Source: Candidatus Babelota bacterium
GTDB taxonomy: Bacteria > Babelota > Babeliae > Babelales > JAUPTZ01
Length of the DNA stretch: 9,149 bases
Assembly (NCBI GenBank): GCA_030917105.1
Contig: JAUPVI010000030.1
Location: forward strand, 1-9,149
Reading direction: 5' to 3'
The notes under the pieces were generated by a model. It was not told where the DNA came from, searched no databases, and saw only the letters and a program-made list of their open reading frames with translations. A program made the position numbers and the translations under genes. The first letter of the stretch is position 1, and each line of letters starts with the position of its first letter. Shown here piece by piece: positions 1 through 7,183 of the stretch.

Positions 1-159
1 GCGCATAAAGCTTATCCAAAAGATAGCGTTCTTATACAGAGCGCAATACCTCTCTCTATTGAGGTTGGTCCCGCCTTTGTTCGTGCGCCACAAGAAACGC
101 ATGAGCATTTTGTAGAACGTGTGCGAGGATGGTTTGTGAGCAAAACAAAAGAGTCATGA
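1..159 (+). CDS. C-terminal fragment of an unidentified protein (5' end outside window)
   Basis: Frame 1 is open from the first base to a TGA at 157-159, giving 52 residues that end in FVERVRGWFVSKTKES. The start lies before the window. The stop is 16 bases before the batA start, so the gene probably belongs to the same transcript. I see no signature motif in this piece. In many bat operons the gene before batA encodes a MoxR AAA ATPase, a DUF58 protein or a DUF4381 protein, but the fragment does not clearly match any of these C-termini. A short hydrophobic strand followed by a charged helix would also suit the end of a PlsC-type acyltransferase. Function is left open; that it is coding is supported by the open frame and the tight spacing. 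Confidence 0.6.
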   Translation, partial: AHKAYPKDSVLIQSAIPLSIEVGPAFVRAPQETHEHFVERVRGWFVSKTKES

Positions 160-175
160 TCTAAAAAGGGTTTCT

Positions 176-1171
176 ATGATGAATCTTGTATTTGCATATG
201 CATGGATTCTGCCGTGGGTATGTGGAATAACCGTACTTGGCGCTATCTATGTGTTATGGATTAAAAAGAAAATTCGCTATCGCTATGCACTTGCAACGGT
301 AATAAAACAGCAGCATGCCGGTCTGAAAATGCCGGTGCGGCATATTCTTTTTCTTCTTCGCTTTGTTGTATTACTGATTCTTGCATTATTGATAGCTCGA
401 CCGCAATGGCTCGATACACAGCGTGACATGCATATTAAAGGAATTGATATTGTGCTGGCTATTGACGTTTCAGGGAGTATGGAGCTCTTTGACGATCTAA
501 AGGATCGCACATCCCGCATTGATGCAGCAAAAAAGGAAGCACTTTCTTTTATCGCAAAGCGTACGAATGATCCGATAGGTATTGTGCTTTTTGCGTCGCA
601 GGCGCTCTCAAAAATACCACTTACGTTAGACAAACCGCTGTTACTTAATACAGTAAAAGAGATAGAGCTTGGCGATATTGATCCCAATGATACGCTTCTC
701 TTTACCGGCCTTGCCACCGCTATTAATCGGTTACGTAGTTCGACTGCTAAGAGCAAAATTATTGTGTTGCTAACCGATGGGGTTCCATCAACCAATGACC
801 CAATTGATGCAGATACGGTGATTTCTTTAGCGCAGGAATTTGGCATAAAGATTTATACGCTTGGTGTTGGTCGCGCGAATACGGCGTATGCGTATGATCA
901 ATTTGGTCGTGTGGCACAAGTGCCAAGCGAGGTTGATACCGTTATGCTTAAAAAACTGGCTGTGGGCACAAGCGGCCATCACTATCGGGTTCATACTCCA
1001 GAAGAGTTACGAAATGCGTATGCAACTATTGATAAGCTTGAGCAGACTGAGATTAAAACAACATTGTTTCAGCAGTATCATGAGGCATTTAGTTGGTTTG
1101 CCTGGTTTGCGCTGTTGTGCGTAGTAATTGAGTTGGCATTACGAATGTTTGTGTGGAGAGGGTTGGTATGA
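176..1171 (+). CDS. batA: BatA-type VWA-domain membrane protein
   Basis: 331 residues. Transmembrane segments lie near residues 8-28, 56-74 and 306-326, with a lysine/arginine-rich loop (29-55) that should be cytoplasmic. The VWA domain lies between the second and third segments, facing the periplasm. Its metal-ion-dependent adhesion site (MIDAS) looks intact: D97-V-S-G-S101, T177 in LFTG and D201 in LLTDG. GIVLFA and KIYTLGVG are typical Bat VWA core strands. Bat VWA proteins are thought to form a membrane complex tied to aerotolerance or stress resistance; the exact activity is unknown even in studied species. It is first of the five bat genes here, and its stop overlaps the batB start (ATGA). 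Two ATG codons in tandem (176, 179) follow an AAAGGG site at 165-170; the second has the better spacing (8 nt), so the protein may be one residue shorter. Confidence 0.93.
   Translation: MMNLVFAYAWILPWVCGITVLGAIYVLWIKKKIRYRYALATVIKQQHAGLKMPVRHILFLLRFVVLLILALLIARPQWLDTQRDMHIKGIDIVLAIDVSGSMELFDDLKDRTSRIDAAKKEALSFIAKRTNDPIGIVLFASQALSKIPLTLDKPLLLNTVKEIELGDIDPNDTLLFTGLATAINRLRSSTAKSKIIVLLTDGVPSTNDPIDADTVISLAQEFGIKIYTLGVGRANTAYAYDQFGRVAQVPSEVDTVMLKKLAVGTSGHHYRVHTPEELRNAYATIDKLEQTEIKTTLFQQYHEAFSWFAWFALLCVVIELALRMFVWRGLV
1155..1162 (+). promoter_or_regulatory. Ribosome binding site of batB
   Basis: GGAGAGGG, inside the batA coding end, places the start at ATG 1168 (5-9 bases downstream) rather than at GTG 1153, which lies just upstream of and overlaps it. 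Confidence 0.65.
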
Positions 1172-2184
1172 ACTACGATGCCGGATTTGAGCATTTTTTA
1201 TTATGGGGAGCGCCTGAGCGCATTTGGTGTGTGCCATTGATGGTAGTACTTATTGCTGCTATTTGGGTGTGGTGCTTTCAGCAGAGAGCACGAGTTGGCC
1301 TTCTTGTGCATCCGACACATGGTCGCTTAGTGCTTCCCGGTTTTGCATCGTGGCGCATGGTGCTTCGGGCAATTCTTTTGAGTATTGGCCTTGTCTGTAT
1401 GGCAATTGCTTTTATGCAGCCGCAATGGGGTAAGAAGGATGTTTCTGTCGTCCAGGAAGGGCGCGATGTTCTTATTGCCTTGGACATTTCTGGTAGCATG
1501 CAGGCGCAAGACGTAAAGCCAAATCGCCTGGCGTTTGTGAAGCTGAAGATACGTAAGTTGCTTGAGCGACTTTCTTTTGAGCGAGTTGGGCTTATCTTAT
1601 TTTCCGGGACCGCCTTTGTGCAATGTCCATTAACAGCCGATTATCAAACCTTTTTGCTCTTTCTTGATCAGGTAACGACCGAGTCTATTTCTTCTGGTAC
1701 CACCGCAATCGGGACGGCGGTGAATAAGGCTGTTGAGATCTTTAATCGCAGCGAAAACCGCAAAAATAAGCTTTTGCTGCTTATTACTGACGGGGAAGAC
1801 TTTGCTTCGAATAAGAAGCAACTTGCTTCTACTATTGCAAAAGAAAAGATAACGGTTTTTGCTTGGGGAATTGGTACTGCGCAAGGAGCGCCGGTACCGC
1901 TTTATGATGCACGTGGTGTTATGACTGGTTATGCAAAGAATAGCGATGGTTCAGTGGCTACCAGTGCGCTCAATGAGGAGCTTCTTAAAGAACTTTCTAC
2001 TGGCATTGGCGGACGTTATGAGCGGGTGTCGCAAGATGACGGTGATATTATGCGGATTGTGAATGTACTTTCTGCGTATGAACGGGAGCAATTGGAAGAG
2101 CGACAGATATCGCATTATCATGACCGGTACCCGTTTTTTTTGGCGGTAACCTGGGGATGTTTGTTGTTGGAATGGTTGTTGTAG
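1168..2184 (+). CDS. batB: BatB-type VWA-domain membrane protein
   Basis: 338 residues from ATG 1168. An in-frame GTG at 1153 would add five residues, but it lies beside the GGAGAGGG ribosome site, so 1168 is preferred. Membrane segments: about 19-38, 66-85 and 322-338. The last one runs to the final residue (CLLLEWLL), leaving no cytoplasmic tail. The VWA domain has an intact MIDAS: D106-I-S-G-S110, T179 in TTAIG and D208 in ITDGED. FSGTAFVQCPLTADY and the stretch around SSGTTAIGTAV are close to the family pattern. It pairs with BatA in the presumed periplasm-facing Bat complex. Translation is probably coupled to batA through the 4-base ATGA overlap. TAG stop at 2182-2184; batC follows after 14 bases. 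Confidence 0.93.
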   Translation: MNYDAGFEHFLLWGAPERIWCVPLMVVLIAAIWVWCFQQRARVGLLVHPTHGRLVLPGFASWRMVLRAILLSIGLVCMAIAFMQPQWGKKDVSVVQEGRDVLIALDISGSMQAQDVKPNRLAFVKLKIRKLLERLSFERVGLILFSGTAFVQCPLTADYQTFLLFLDQVTTESISSGTTAIGTAVNKAVEIFNRSENRKNKLLLLITDGEDFASNKKQLASTIAKEKITVFAWGIGTAQGAPVPLYDARGVMTGYAKNSDGSVATSALNEELLKELSTGIGGRYERVSQDDGDIMRIVNVLSAYEREQLEERQISHYHDRYPFFLAVTWGCLLLEWLL

Positions 2185-2198
2185 AATGAGGTGTAACA

Positions 2199-3290
2199 AT
2201 GTTTTATATGCAGTTTAGTTGGATTGCTTCGTCGCTACGTTTCTTATTGTTTTTTCTAGTCCTTCTTGCTGGCAGTGCGCAAGCAAGCACGGCTCACTTC
2301 TTAGCAGAGCAGCTTGATAATCCGTTGAACCCGGTTACGAGCTATAATCTTGGTATTGCTGCTTTAGAACAGAAACAGTATCCAGCAGCAGAGCGACATT
2401 TCTCATTGGCTGTTGATCTGTATGATCGCCAAAACAATGCCATTGTGCCGGCCTATTTTTGTTGGGCAGACACGGCGGCGTTACAGCTTTTTGGGATGCT
2501 GAAAGAGCAAAAAGAGCTCAAGGATGAAGCGTTAAATACCGCTATTAAGCGTGCGGTTGATGCGAGCAATCGTTACGGGAACGTATTAGTCTTTGATGCC
2601 GAACATGAAGCGGCTCGTGAACGTAAAAAAATTGTTGATCGCTTGCGTGCGCTTCTTGAGCAGCGTAAAAATCAGCAAGAAGAGGAGAAGAAGCAAGAGC
2701 AGCAAAATAAGCAAGACAAGCAAGAAAACGAGGATAAAAAAGATAAGAAAGATAAGCCAGAGCAGGATAGGCAAGATAAATCCCAAGATGAGAATCAGCA
2801 GGGGGATGGTGAGCAAGACCAGCAGCAAAATGACGGCCAGCAGTCTCAGGACGGTAAAGAAAACAAAAAAAATGAGAAAGGGGCCGACAAGAATAAGCAG
2901 CCAGGCAAAGATCAGCAAAAGCAATCTTGCCAGGAAGAACAGCGTCAGGGGACTGATGAAAAAGAACAGCCTTGTAGCGCTGACAAAGCCGAAGAAGAGA
3001 AAACCGGCAATCAAGAGCAGGGTGCGGGCAATCGAGAAGATGAGCAGAAACAGCAGCCAGCAGTAGGTGCGGCTGATGAAAATGTTTCTTCTGAAGCGCC
3101 AGCAGAAGGAGAGGAGCAAATGGTTGCCGCCGCGCCGCAAGAGTATGACGCAAATGCTGAAATGGTAAAAAAACGTGCGCTTGTGCTTTTGGATCGCCTC
3201 CAACAAAATGAAGCTGCCTTGCAAAAACAGCAGCTACTTAAGAAAAGTGCTGCGCAGGTTGGTGAGAACAAACGCTATAATCAGTGGTAA
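2199..3290 (+). CDS. batC: BatC-type exported TPR protein with long charged linker
   Basis: 363 residues. The N-terminus has a signal peptide (hydrophobic stretch about 12-24, probable cleavage after AQA29). One clear TPR follows at about 44-75 (YNLGIAALEQKQYPAAERHF), then helical sequence to about 155 that may hold a second, degenerate repeat. Residues about 157-285 are almost entirely Q, E, K, D, N and G and should be disordered. They contain two cysteines (244, 259) about 15 residues apart. The tail (315-363) looks helical, with a leucine/glutamine-rich stretch. BatC proteins are TPR scaffolds of the Bat complex, and the gene's place between batB and batD fits. The linker is long for this family as I know it. 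The start has GAGGTG at 2188-2193; ATG 2208 is an alternative start that keeps the signal peptide. Confidence 0.85.
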   Translation: MFYMQFSWIASSLRFLLFFLVLLAGSAQASTAHFLAEQLDNPLNPVTSYNLGIAALEQKQYPAAERHFSLAVDLYDRQNNAIVPAYFCWADTAALQLFGMLKEQKELKDEALNTAIKRAVDASNRYGNVLVFDAEHEAARERKKIVDRLRALLEQRKNQQEEEKKQEQQNKQDKQENEDKKDKKDKPEQDRQDKSQDENQQGDGEQDQQQNDGQQSQDGKENKKNEKGADKNKQPGKDQQKQSCQEEQRQGTDEKEQPCSADKAEEEKTGNQEQGAGNREDEQKQQPAVGAADENVSSEAPAEGEEQMVAAAPQEYDANAEMVKKRALVLLDRLQQNEAALQKQQLLKKSAAQVGENKRYNQW

Positions 3291-3296
3291 AAATAC

Positions 3297-3301
3297 GAGG
3301 G
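3297..3301 (+). promoter_or_regulatory. Ribosome binding site of batD
   Basis: GAGGG sits one base before ATG 3303 and four before ATG 3306, so the second of the two tandem ATG codons is the more likely batD start. Confidence 0.6.
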
Positions 3302-3305
3302 AATG

Positions 3306-5066
3306 ATGAATAAATATGCAGTGAAGCTGATTATTTTTGCGGTTTTGATAATGCACATATCTGCAGTGAGTGCCGGGCTGCGATTGCTGGTAAAAGGTGG
3401 GCTGCAAGGGCGGCAGGAAGATACGGGCACTCCCGTGATGGTTATGTGTCAAGGGGATGATTATGTTTTGCAGGTAGTGCGTGATGATGGTGATTTAGGC
3501 CAGGTCGTAATCTATGGAGTGCAAGACAGCGATAATTTTGAGCTCACACGTGGGGGCACCTCAAATAGCATGATTATGGAAAATGGACGGAGTACTTCTT
3601 CCGTAACTAATACTTACTACTTACGGCCATTAGTGGTGGGGACATTTAAGCTGGGGCCAGCGTCTCTCGATGAAAATGGGCAGCAAATTGTGAGCAATGC
3701 GGTAGAAGTACGGGTTGTTGAGCCCGCAGCGTATGATCAATTTGCGGGTAAGCGCGGGGCTGCGCGGCAAGCGTTGGCCTGTTCTATTGATGTTGATACT
3801 CACGAAGTCTATGTTGGCCAACCGGTTACATTAACTGTTGTGATGGAAGATAACGGTCAGGTTATGGAGCGCGGGTTACAGCCACCCGCCTTTGGCAAAA
3901 TGCAAGCGCAACAAGTAGGGAGTCCAACTTCCTCACAAAAAGTGGTAAATGGGCAGCTTAAAGTGTTGACGCAGCAAGTATATAGCCTGAGTGCTGATGT
4001 GCCAGGGACCTATACTGTTGGGCCGGCAACAGGAGTCTTTGTTGTGCCAGAAAGTGATAATCACGATCCATTTGCTGGAGGGCTCTGGGGAGGCTTTTTT
4101 GGGCCGCAGGGAAAAAAGCGTAGTGTGCGATCTAATAGTACAATCATTGCGGTTAAGCCTTTGCCGCTGAGCAAAGTCCCTGTTGATGGTGTTGGCCAAT
4201 TTACGGGAGTAGCATTGCACGCTGACAAACAGCTTGTAGAGCTAAATGAACCCGTCATGGTGACGTTTGCCATTATAGGGCGAGGCAACTTTGATGCAAT
4301 TACTGCACCGATGTTACAGCTTCCAGAAACAATGGAAGTGTATCCGTCCACTGCTTCTTTTTCCCCTGATTTGGCGATACCGCAAAAGGGGGTAAAGTCG
4401 TTTGAGTATGTGGTGCAAATTGGGGAGTCGGGAGTGCATGAAATTCCGGCACAGCGCTTTACTTACTTTGATACACAGCAGGGAGAGTACATTACTCTTT
4501 CTACTGATCCGGTGACGATACAGGTCCGAAAGGCAAAGATTGTAGGAACTGAGCAGCCGGCAGGGCCAGCAGGGCAGGAACCAAAAGAGAAAAAACCTGA
4601 AGTGACCAAGATATATGATGGCGCTTCCTTGCCAGTGATTCCGTGGTGGTGGGTGATTTATTTTGCGCTGGCCATATTCTTTATCCTTCTGCGTGACCTT
4701 TTGGCTCGTGGTGTCTGGGGAATGATTGAATTGTTGGGTATTACCTCAGATGCAAAGCGGCAGCGGGCTCGATTACTTGTACTCATTGATGCGCAGGAAG
4801 TGGGACAAATTCATGCGTTCTTTATTAAGCTTCTGGCACGTGCATGGCATTGTGATACGGAGCAGATTGATGCGGAATGCGTAAAGCGTCGTACTGCAGA
4901 CTGGGGCTGGGACATGGAGCGCAGTGAAGGGTTTGCCGACTATATTGATCGATGTAGTCAGGCTGCATTTGCTCAGCAAATGATGAAAGAGGCGGTGAAG
5001 ACTGAATTACTCGATAAGACACTGTATTGGTATGAGATGGTGGTGGCGCAGTTGAGTCAAAAGTAG
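3306..5066 (+). CDS. batD: BatD-type exported membrane protein with Ig-like domains
   Basis: 586 residues from ATG 3306. ATG 3303 also opens the frame but sits only one base after the GAGGG ribosome site at 3297-3301, so the second ATG is preferred. Signal peptide: residues 1-23, probable cleavage SAVSA|GL. The body is beta-rich with repeated Ig-like units: one at about 24-140, one beginning near 160 (ID-DTHEVYVGQPVTLTV, the family's typical opening), and one starting near 299 (VALHADKQLVELNEPV). A glycine/phenylalanine-rich linker at 254-268 (DPFAGG...GGFFG) matches the DPF-rich linker usual in BatD. A tryptophan-led membrane segment at about 446-463 is followed by a helical cytoplasmic domain of about 120 residues. 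This agrees with the BatD plan of a large periplasmic part and a short inner part. Role: structural partner of the two VWA proteins; no enzyme motif seen. Confidence 0.88.
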   Translation: MNKYAVKLIIFAVLIMHISAVSAGLRLLVKGGLQGRQEDTGTPVMVMCQGDDYVLQVVRDDGDLGQVVIYGVQDSDNFELTRGGTSNSMIMENGRSTSSVTNTYYLRPLVVGTFKLGPASLDENGQQIVSNAVEVRVVEPAAYDQFAGKRGAARQALACSIDVDTHEVYVGQPVTLTVVMEDNGQVMERGLQPPAFGKMQAQQVGSPTSSQKVVNGQLKVLTQQVYSLSADVPGTYTVGPATGVFVVPESDNHDPFAGGLWGGFFGPQGKKRSVRSNSTIIAVKPLPLSKVPVDGVGQFTGVALHADKQLVELNEPVMVTFAIIGRGNFDAITAPMLQLPETMEVYPSTASFSPDLAIPQKGVKSFEYVVQIGESGVHEIPAQRFTYFDTQQGEYITLSTDPVTIQVRKAKIVGTEQPAGPAGQEPKEKKPEVTKIYDGASLPVIPWWWVIYFALAIFFILLRDLLARGVWGMIELLGITSDAKRQRARLLVLIDAQEVGQIHAFFIKLLARAWHCDTEQIDAECVKRRTADWGWDMERSEGFADYIDRCSQAAFAQQMMKEAVKTELLDKTLYWYEMVVAQLSQK

Positions 5067-5100
5067 GTGCAGTGATGGATAATGCGGGCAATGGTTATAG

Positions 5101-5106
5101 AAGGAG
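5101..5106 (+). promoter_or_regulatory. Ribosome binding site of batE
   Basis: AAGGAG, 7 bases before ATG 5114, decides the batE start over the upstream in-frame GTG 5072 and ATG 5075, which have no comparable site at proper distance. Confidence 0.75.
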
Positions 5107-5113
5107 TATCGTT

Positions 5114-5827
5114 ATGCTTAAAAACTTATTACTTATCTTTTTACTAATGAGTGACACTAGTGCCATTGCTGCCGATGAAGGCGCAGATGCCCTCTATGCT
5201 CATGAAAAGTGGAGCGCGGCACTTGCAGCCTATGAGAAAGAAGAAGATCCTACCCCGGGGATGTTGGTACGGATGGGGGACTGCGCGGTCCGGGGCAAGA
5301 ACTATGCAACTGGGTTACGGCATTGGTACCGAGCCGCTCGTGGGTTGTATTGGCTTTCGTACTACGAAATAGCAATGCGTATCTATGCCCTTGAGGCGGA
5401 GGCTGGCCTGCATTCAACAACGCCAATCCCATCCTGGTATGTGGCTACCTCCTGTGCGGCTATTCCACCATTAGTGTGGCAAGTCTGCTTATTGCTCCTT
5501 CTATTATTGGGCGCCTGGCGGGCGCGCCTTTGGTGGCAGTATAAGTCATATGGTTTTCTGGTGGTTGTTTTCTTCGGAGTCCTTTTTTTTGGTGGGTTTG
5601 CTTGGTGGAGTATGGGGCATCGCAGTGTTGTTTCTGCTATTGTAATGCAATCAGTGACTCTTCGAACTGGCCCTGATGAGCGCTTTACTGAGCTGGGTAA
5701 AATAGCTCCCCCATCGCCGGTGCATAGCGCCGATGTAGCCGCGCTTTCGAATGGTTTGCCGTGGTGTAAAATTACTGACGGCCAGCGCCTTGGTTGGGTA
5801 CCGCAATCATCACTCGTAATGATCTAA
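5114..5827 (+). CDS. batE: BatE-type TPR and SH3b membrane protein
   Basis: 237 residues from ATG 5114. An upstream in-frame GTG at 5072 (and ATG 5075) would add up to 14 polar residues in front of an otherwise clean signal peptide, and only 5114 has a good ribosome site (AAGGAG, 5101-5106). Signal peptide: residues 1-20 (cleavage after AIAA). Residues 22-100 are helical and TPR-like (DALYAHEKWSAALAAYEKE, then a second unit around 60-95). Two membrane segments at about 116-134 and 147-166 enclose an arginine/lysine loop that should be cytoplasmic. Residues 171-237 form an SH3b-like domain (VTLRTGPDERFTELGKI...GWVPQSSL) returned to the periplasm. This TPR, two-helix, SH3 order is the known BatE plan. 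It closes the operon; no clear terminator follows its stop. Confidence 0.87.
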   Translation: MLKNLLLIFLLMSDTSAIAADEGADALYAHEKWSAALAAYEKEEDPTPGMLVRMGDCAVRGKNYATGLRHWYRAARGLYWLSYYEIAMRIYALEAEAGLHSTTPIPSWYVATSCAAIPPLVWQVCLLLLLLLGAWRARLWWQYKSYGFLVVVFFGVLFFGGFAWWSMGHRSVVSAIVMQSVTLRTGPDERFTELGKIAPPSPVHSADVAALSNGLPWCKITDGQRLGWVPQSSLVMI

Positions 5828-5851
5828 AAATAAAAAACATCGTTAAAACCA

Positions 5852-5881
5852 TTGTTTTCTCTCCGTAAGTTTTCGTATTGT
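5852..5881 (+). promoter_or_regulatory. Candidate sigma70-type promoter of the lipoprotein gene
   Basis: TTGTTT (5852-5857) and TATTGT (5876-5881) are spaced by 18 bases in the gap between batE and the lipoprotein gene. The match to consensus is modest. If real, the transcript would begin near 5888, at the foot of the stem-loop at 5887-5908. Confidence 0.3.
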
Positions 5882-5886
5882 AATTA

Positions 5887-5908
5887 TAGAGTTTTAACAC
5901 GAACTCTA
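5887..5908 (+). repeat. Inverted repeat in the lipoprotein 5' leader
   Basis: TAGAGTT (5887-5893) and AACTCTA (5902-5908) are perfect inverted copies of 7 bases around an 8-base loop. It ends 17 bases before the ribosome site. It could be a stabilising 5' stem-loop in the mRNA or an operator; the sequence alone does not decide. Confidence 0.5.
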
Positions 5909-5939
5909 AAGACATACGAGATATAAAGGAGCGTATACG

Positions 5940-6293
5940 ATGAAAAATGTGATAATTCGTCTGGCAGTTCTTGCCAGCGTGGCCGGAGCTTTGGGCTTTG
6001 TTGGTGGTTGCACCGAAAAACAAAAACGAACAGCGTTAATTGGCGGGCTTATTGGCGGTGGCCTTGGTGCTGCTGTCGGTGCTGCTGCTTCAGGTGGTAG
6101 TGCAGGTTATGCCTTACTTGGTGGCGGTATTGGTGCTGCTGGCGGCGCAGTTGCTGGTGGTGCTTTAGCTTCTGATGAAGGTAAAGAATGTCGCACCTGT
6201 TCAAAGGGCAGAAAGTGCGTGCGGTCTAAAGTGTGCTGCTGTGATGGTGAGCGCAAGAAAGTAGAAATTACTGCTGAGGACACGCAGTCATAA
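5940..6293 (+). CDS. Small glycine-zipper lipoprotein with cysteine-rich tail
   Basis: 117 residues. The lipoprotein signal peptide ends in a lipobox-like V-G-G-C with the lipidated cysteine at C24. Residues 34-76 are a glycine zipper (alternating G, A, L, I with GxxxG spacing, e.g. LIGGLIGGGLGAAVGAA), a hairpin thought to insert into or lie along membranes, as in outer-membrane lipoproteins of the 17-kDa antigen or SlyB kind. Unlike those, the tail (84-101) carries six cysteines: C84-x2-C87-x5-C93-x5-CCC101, among basic residues. This looks like a metal site or a disulfide knot; I do not recognise it. AAGGAG (5926-5931) sits 8 bases before the ATG. The gene appears to be its own transcription unit, with a candidate promoter upstream and a terminator downstream. 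Confidence 0.85.
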   Translation: MKNVIIRLAVLASVAGALGFVGGCTEKQKRTALIGGLIGGGLGAAVGAAASGGSAGYALLGGGIGAAGGAVAGGALASDEGKECRTCSKGRKCVRSKVCCCDGERKKVEITAEDTQS

Positions 6294-6305
6294 TGTTCCT
6301 CTACT

Positions 6306-6328
6306 TATGTCGCCTTTACGGTGGCATA
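6306..6328 (+). other. Hairpin after the lipoprotein stop
   Basis: A 9-pair stem (6306-6314 with 6320-6328, two G-U pairs) around the loop TTTAC starts 12 bases after the stop. It has no T-run of its own and stands just before the strong terminator, so it may shield the mRNA 3' end. Confidence 0.4.
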
Positions 6329-6332
6329 CGTG

Positions 6333-6363
6333 AAAAAAGGGCGGATTTATTCCGCCCTTTTTT
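6333..6363 (+). terminator. Intrinsic terminator after the lipoprotein gene
   Basis: GGGCGGA (6339-6345) pairs perfectly with TCCGCCC (6351-6357) around a 5-base loop. A run of six A before and six T after extend the stem and make it able to work on both strands. It separates the lipoprotein gene from sufC. Confidence 0.9.
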
Positions 6364-6365
6364 CT

Positions 6366-6394
6366 TTGCCTCTATTCCTGTAGACTGCTCTGAT
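6366..6394 (+). promoter_or_regulatory. Candidate promoter of sufC
   Basis: TTGCCT (6366-6371) and TCTGAT (6389-6394) with a 17-base spacer, each 4 of 6 to consensus, lie directly after the terminator. Transcription would start about 25 bases before the sufC ATG. I see no obvious IscR or Fur site, but I cannot exclude one. Confidence 0.3.
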
Positions 6395-6424
6395 CTTTAA
6401 AAAGTTACTAAATATGGGGTTTTT

Positions 6425-7183
6425 ATGAGTATCACTACGATGCCGGCGCGGCTGAAGATTGTGGGATTAGGGGCTGCGATTGAAGACACTCAGATTCTCC
6501 AGCGTGTTGATTTGTCTTTGCAGCCGGGAGAGGTGCATGCCATTATGGGGCCGAATGGTTCAGGCAAAAGCACACTTGCTCAGGTGTTGATGGGGCACCC
6601 GTCATACACTGTGACTGGTGGTTCTATTGTGTTTGATGGCGAAGAAATTGGTCATGTGGCTACGCATTTGCGGGCACGCAAAGGGATGTTCCTGGCCTTT
6701 CAGTATCCGTATGAGATTGAAGGCTTGCCGCTGAAAGATTTGCTGCGAACAGCGTATAATGCTCGCTATGCAAACACCGACAAGCAGATAGGCATAAAGG
6801 CATTCCATGACTTGATACAGCAAAAATTGACGCTTTTGGGCTTGGATCCTTCCTTTGTAGAGCGCGGCGTGAATGCAGGTTTTTCCGGTGGGGAAAAGAA
6901 GCAGGCAGAGGTTTTACAGCTGGCGGTGTTGCAGCCGAAGCTAGCGATTTTGGATGAGATTGATTCTGGCTTGGATGTGGATGCGTTGCGTCGGGTATGT
7001 AATGCGTTGGTTACGGTAAAAAAAGAAAATCCTGATATGGCTATCTTGCTGATTACCCATTACAACCGGATTCTTGATTATATAGTGCCGGACAGAGTCC
7101 ACATTATGAAAAAAGGGTGTATCACACAGAGCGGTGACTCGTCACTCGCAAAAGTGATTGAGCATGAGGGATATAGTGAATAG
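6425..7183 (+). CDS. sufC: SufC, Fe-S cluster assembly ABC ATPase
   Basis: 252 residues, the normal SufC length. Walker A GPNGSGKST (42-50), Q-loop Q93 in AFQYP, ABC signature FSGGEKKQAEVLQ (153-165, the SufC-type variant), Walker B LAILDE (173-178), D-loop SGLD (181-184) and H-loop H212 in ITHY are all present. SufC is the cytosolic ATPase of the SufBCD scaffold complex that builds Fe-S clusters, a pathway favoured under oxidative stress or iron limitation. In most genomes sufB and sufD lie beside it; here neither is in the window. The gene is bounded by a terminator on each side, so it is probably transcribed alone. The ribosome site is weak: GGGG at 6416-6419, 5 bases before ATG. No key residue is missing, so it should be an active ATPase. 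Confidence 0.96.
   Translation: MSITTMPARLKIVGLGAAIEDTQILQRVDLSLQPGEVHAIMGPNGSGKSTLAQVLMGHPSYTVTGGSIVFDGEEIGHVATHLRARKGMFLAFQYPYEIEGLPLKDLLRTAYNARYANTDKQIGIKAFHDLIQQKLTLLGLDPSFVERGVNAGFSGGEKKQAEVLQLAVLQPKLAILDEIDSGLDVDALRRVCNALVTVKKENPDMAILLITHYNRILDYIVPDRVHIMKKGCITQSGDSSLAKVIEHEGYSE

Noticed and set aside
283..846. 187-codon minus-strand frame opposite batA
   Set aside because: Lies wholly inside a clear batA gene with intact VWA motifs; its translation is serine/arginine-rich, without domain character.
2545..3224. Open frames of 202 and 212 codons on the minus strand and one of 157 codons on the + strand within batC
   Set aside because: They are shadows of the low-complexity CAG/AAG-rich batC linker, which avoids stop codons in several frames. 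Their translations are composition-biased, with no ribosome sites or motifs.
5828..5860. AT-rich fold (AAAACA with TGTTTT) as a terminator after batE
   Set aside because: Only six A-T-rich pairs and no GC stem; too weak to call, so the end of the bat transcript remains undefined.
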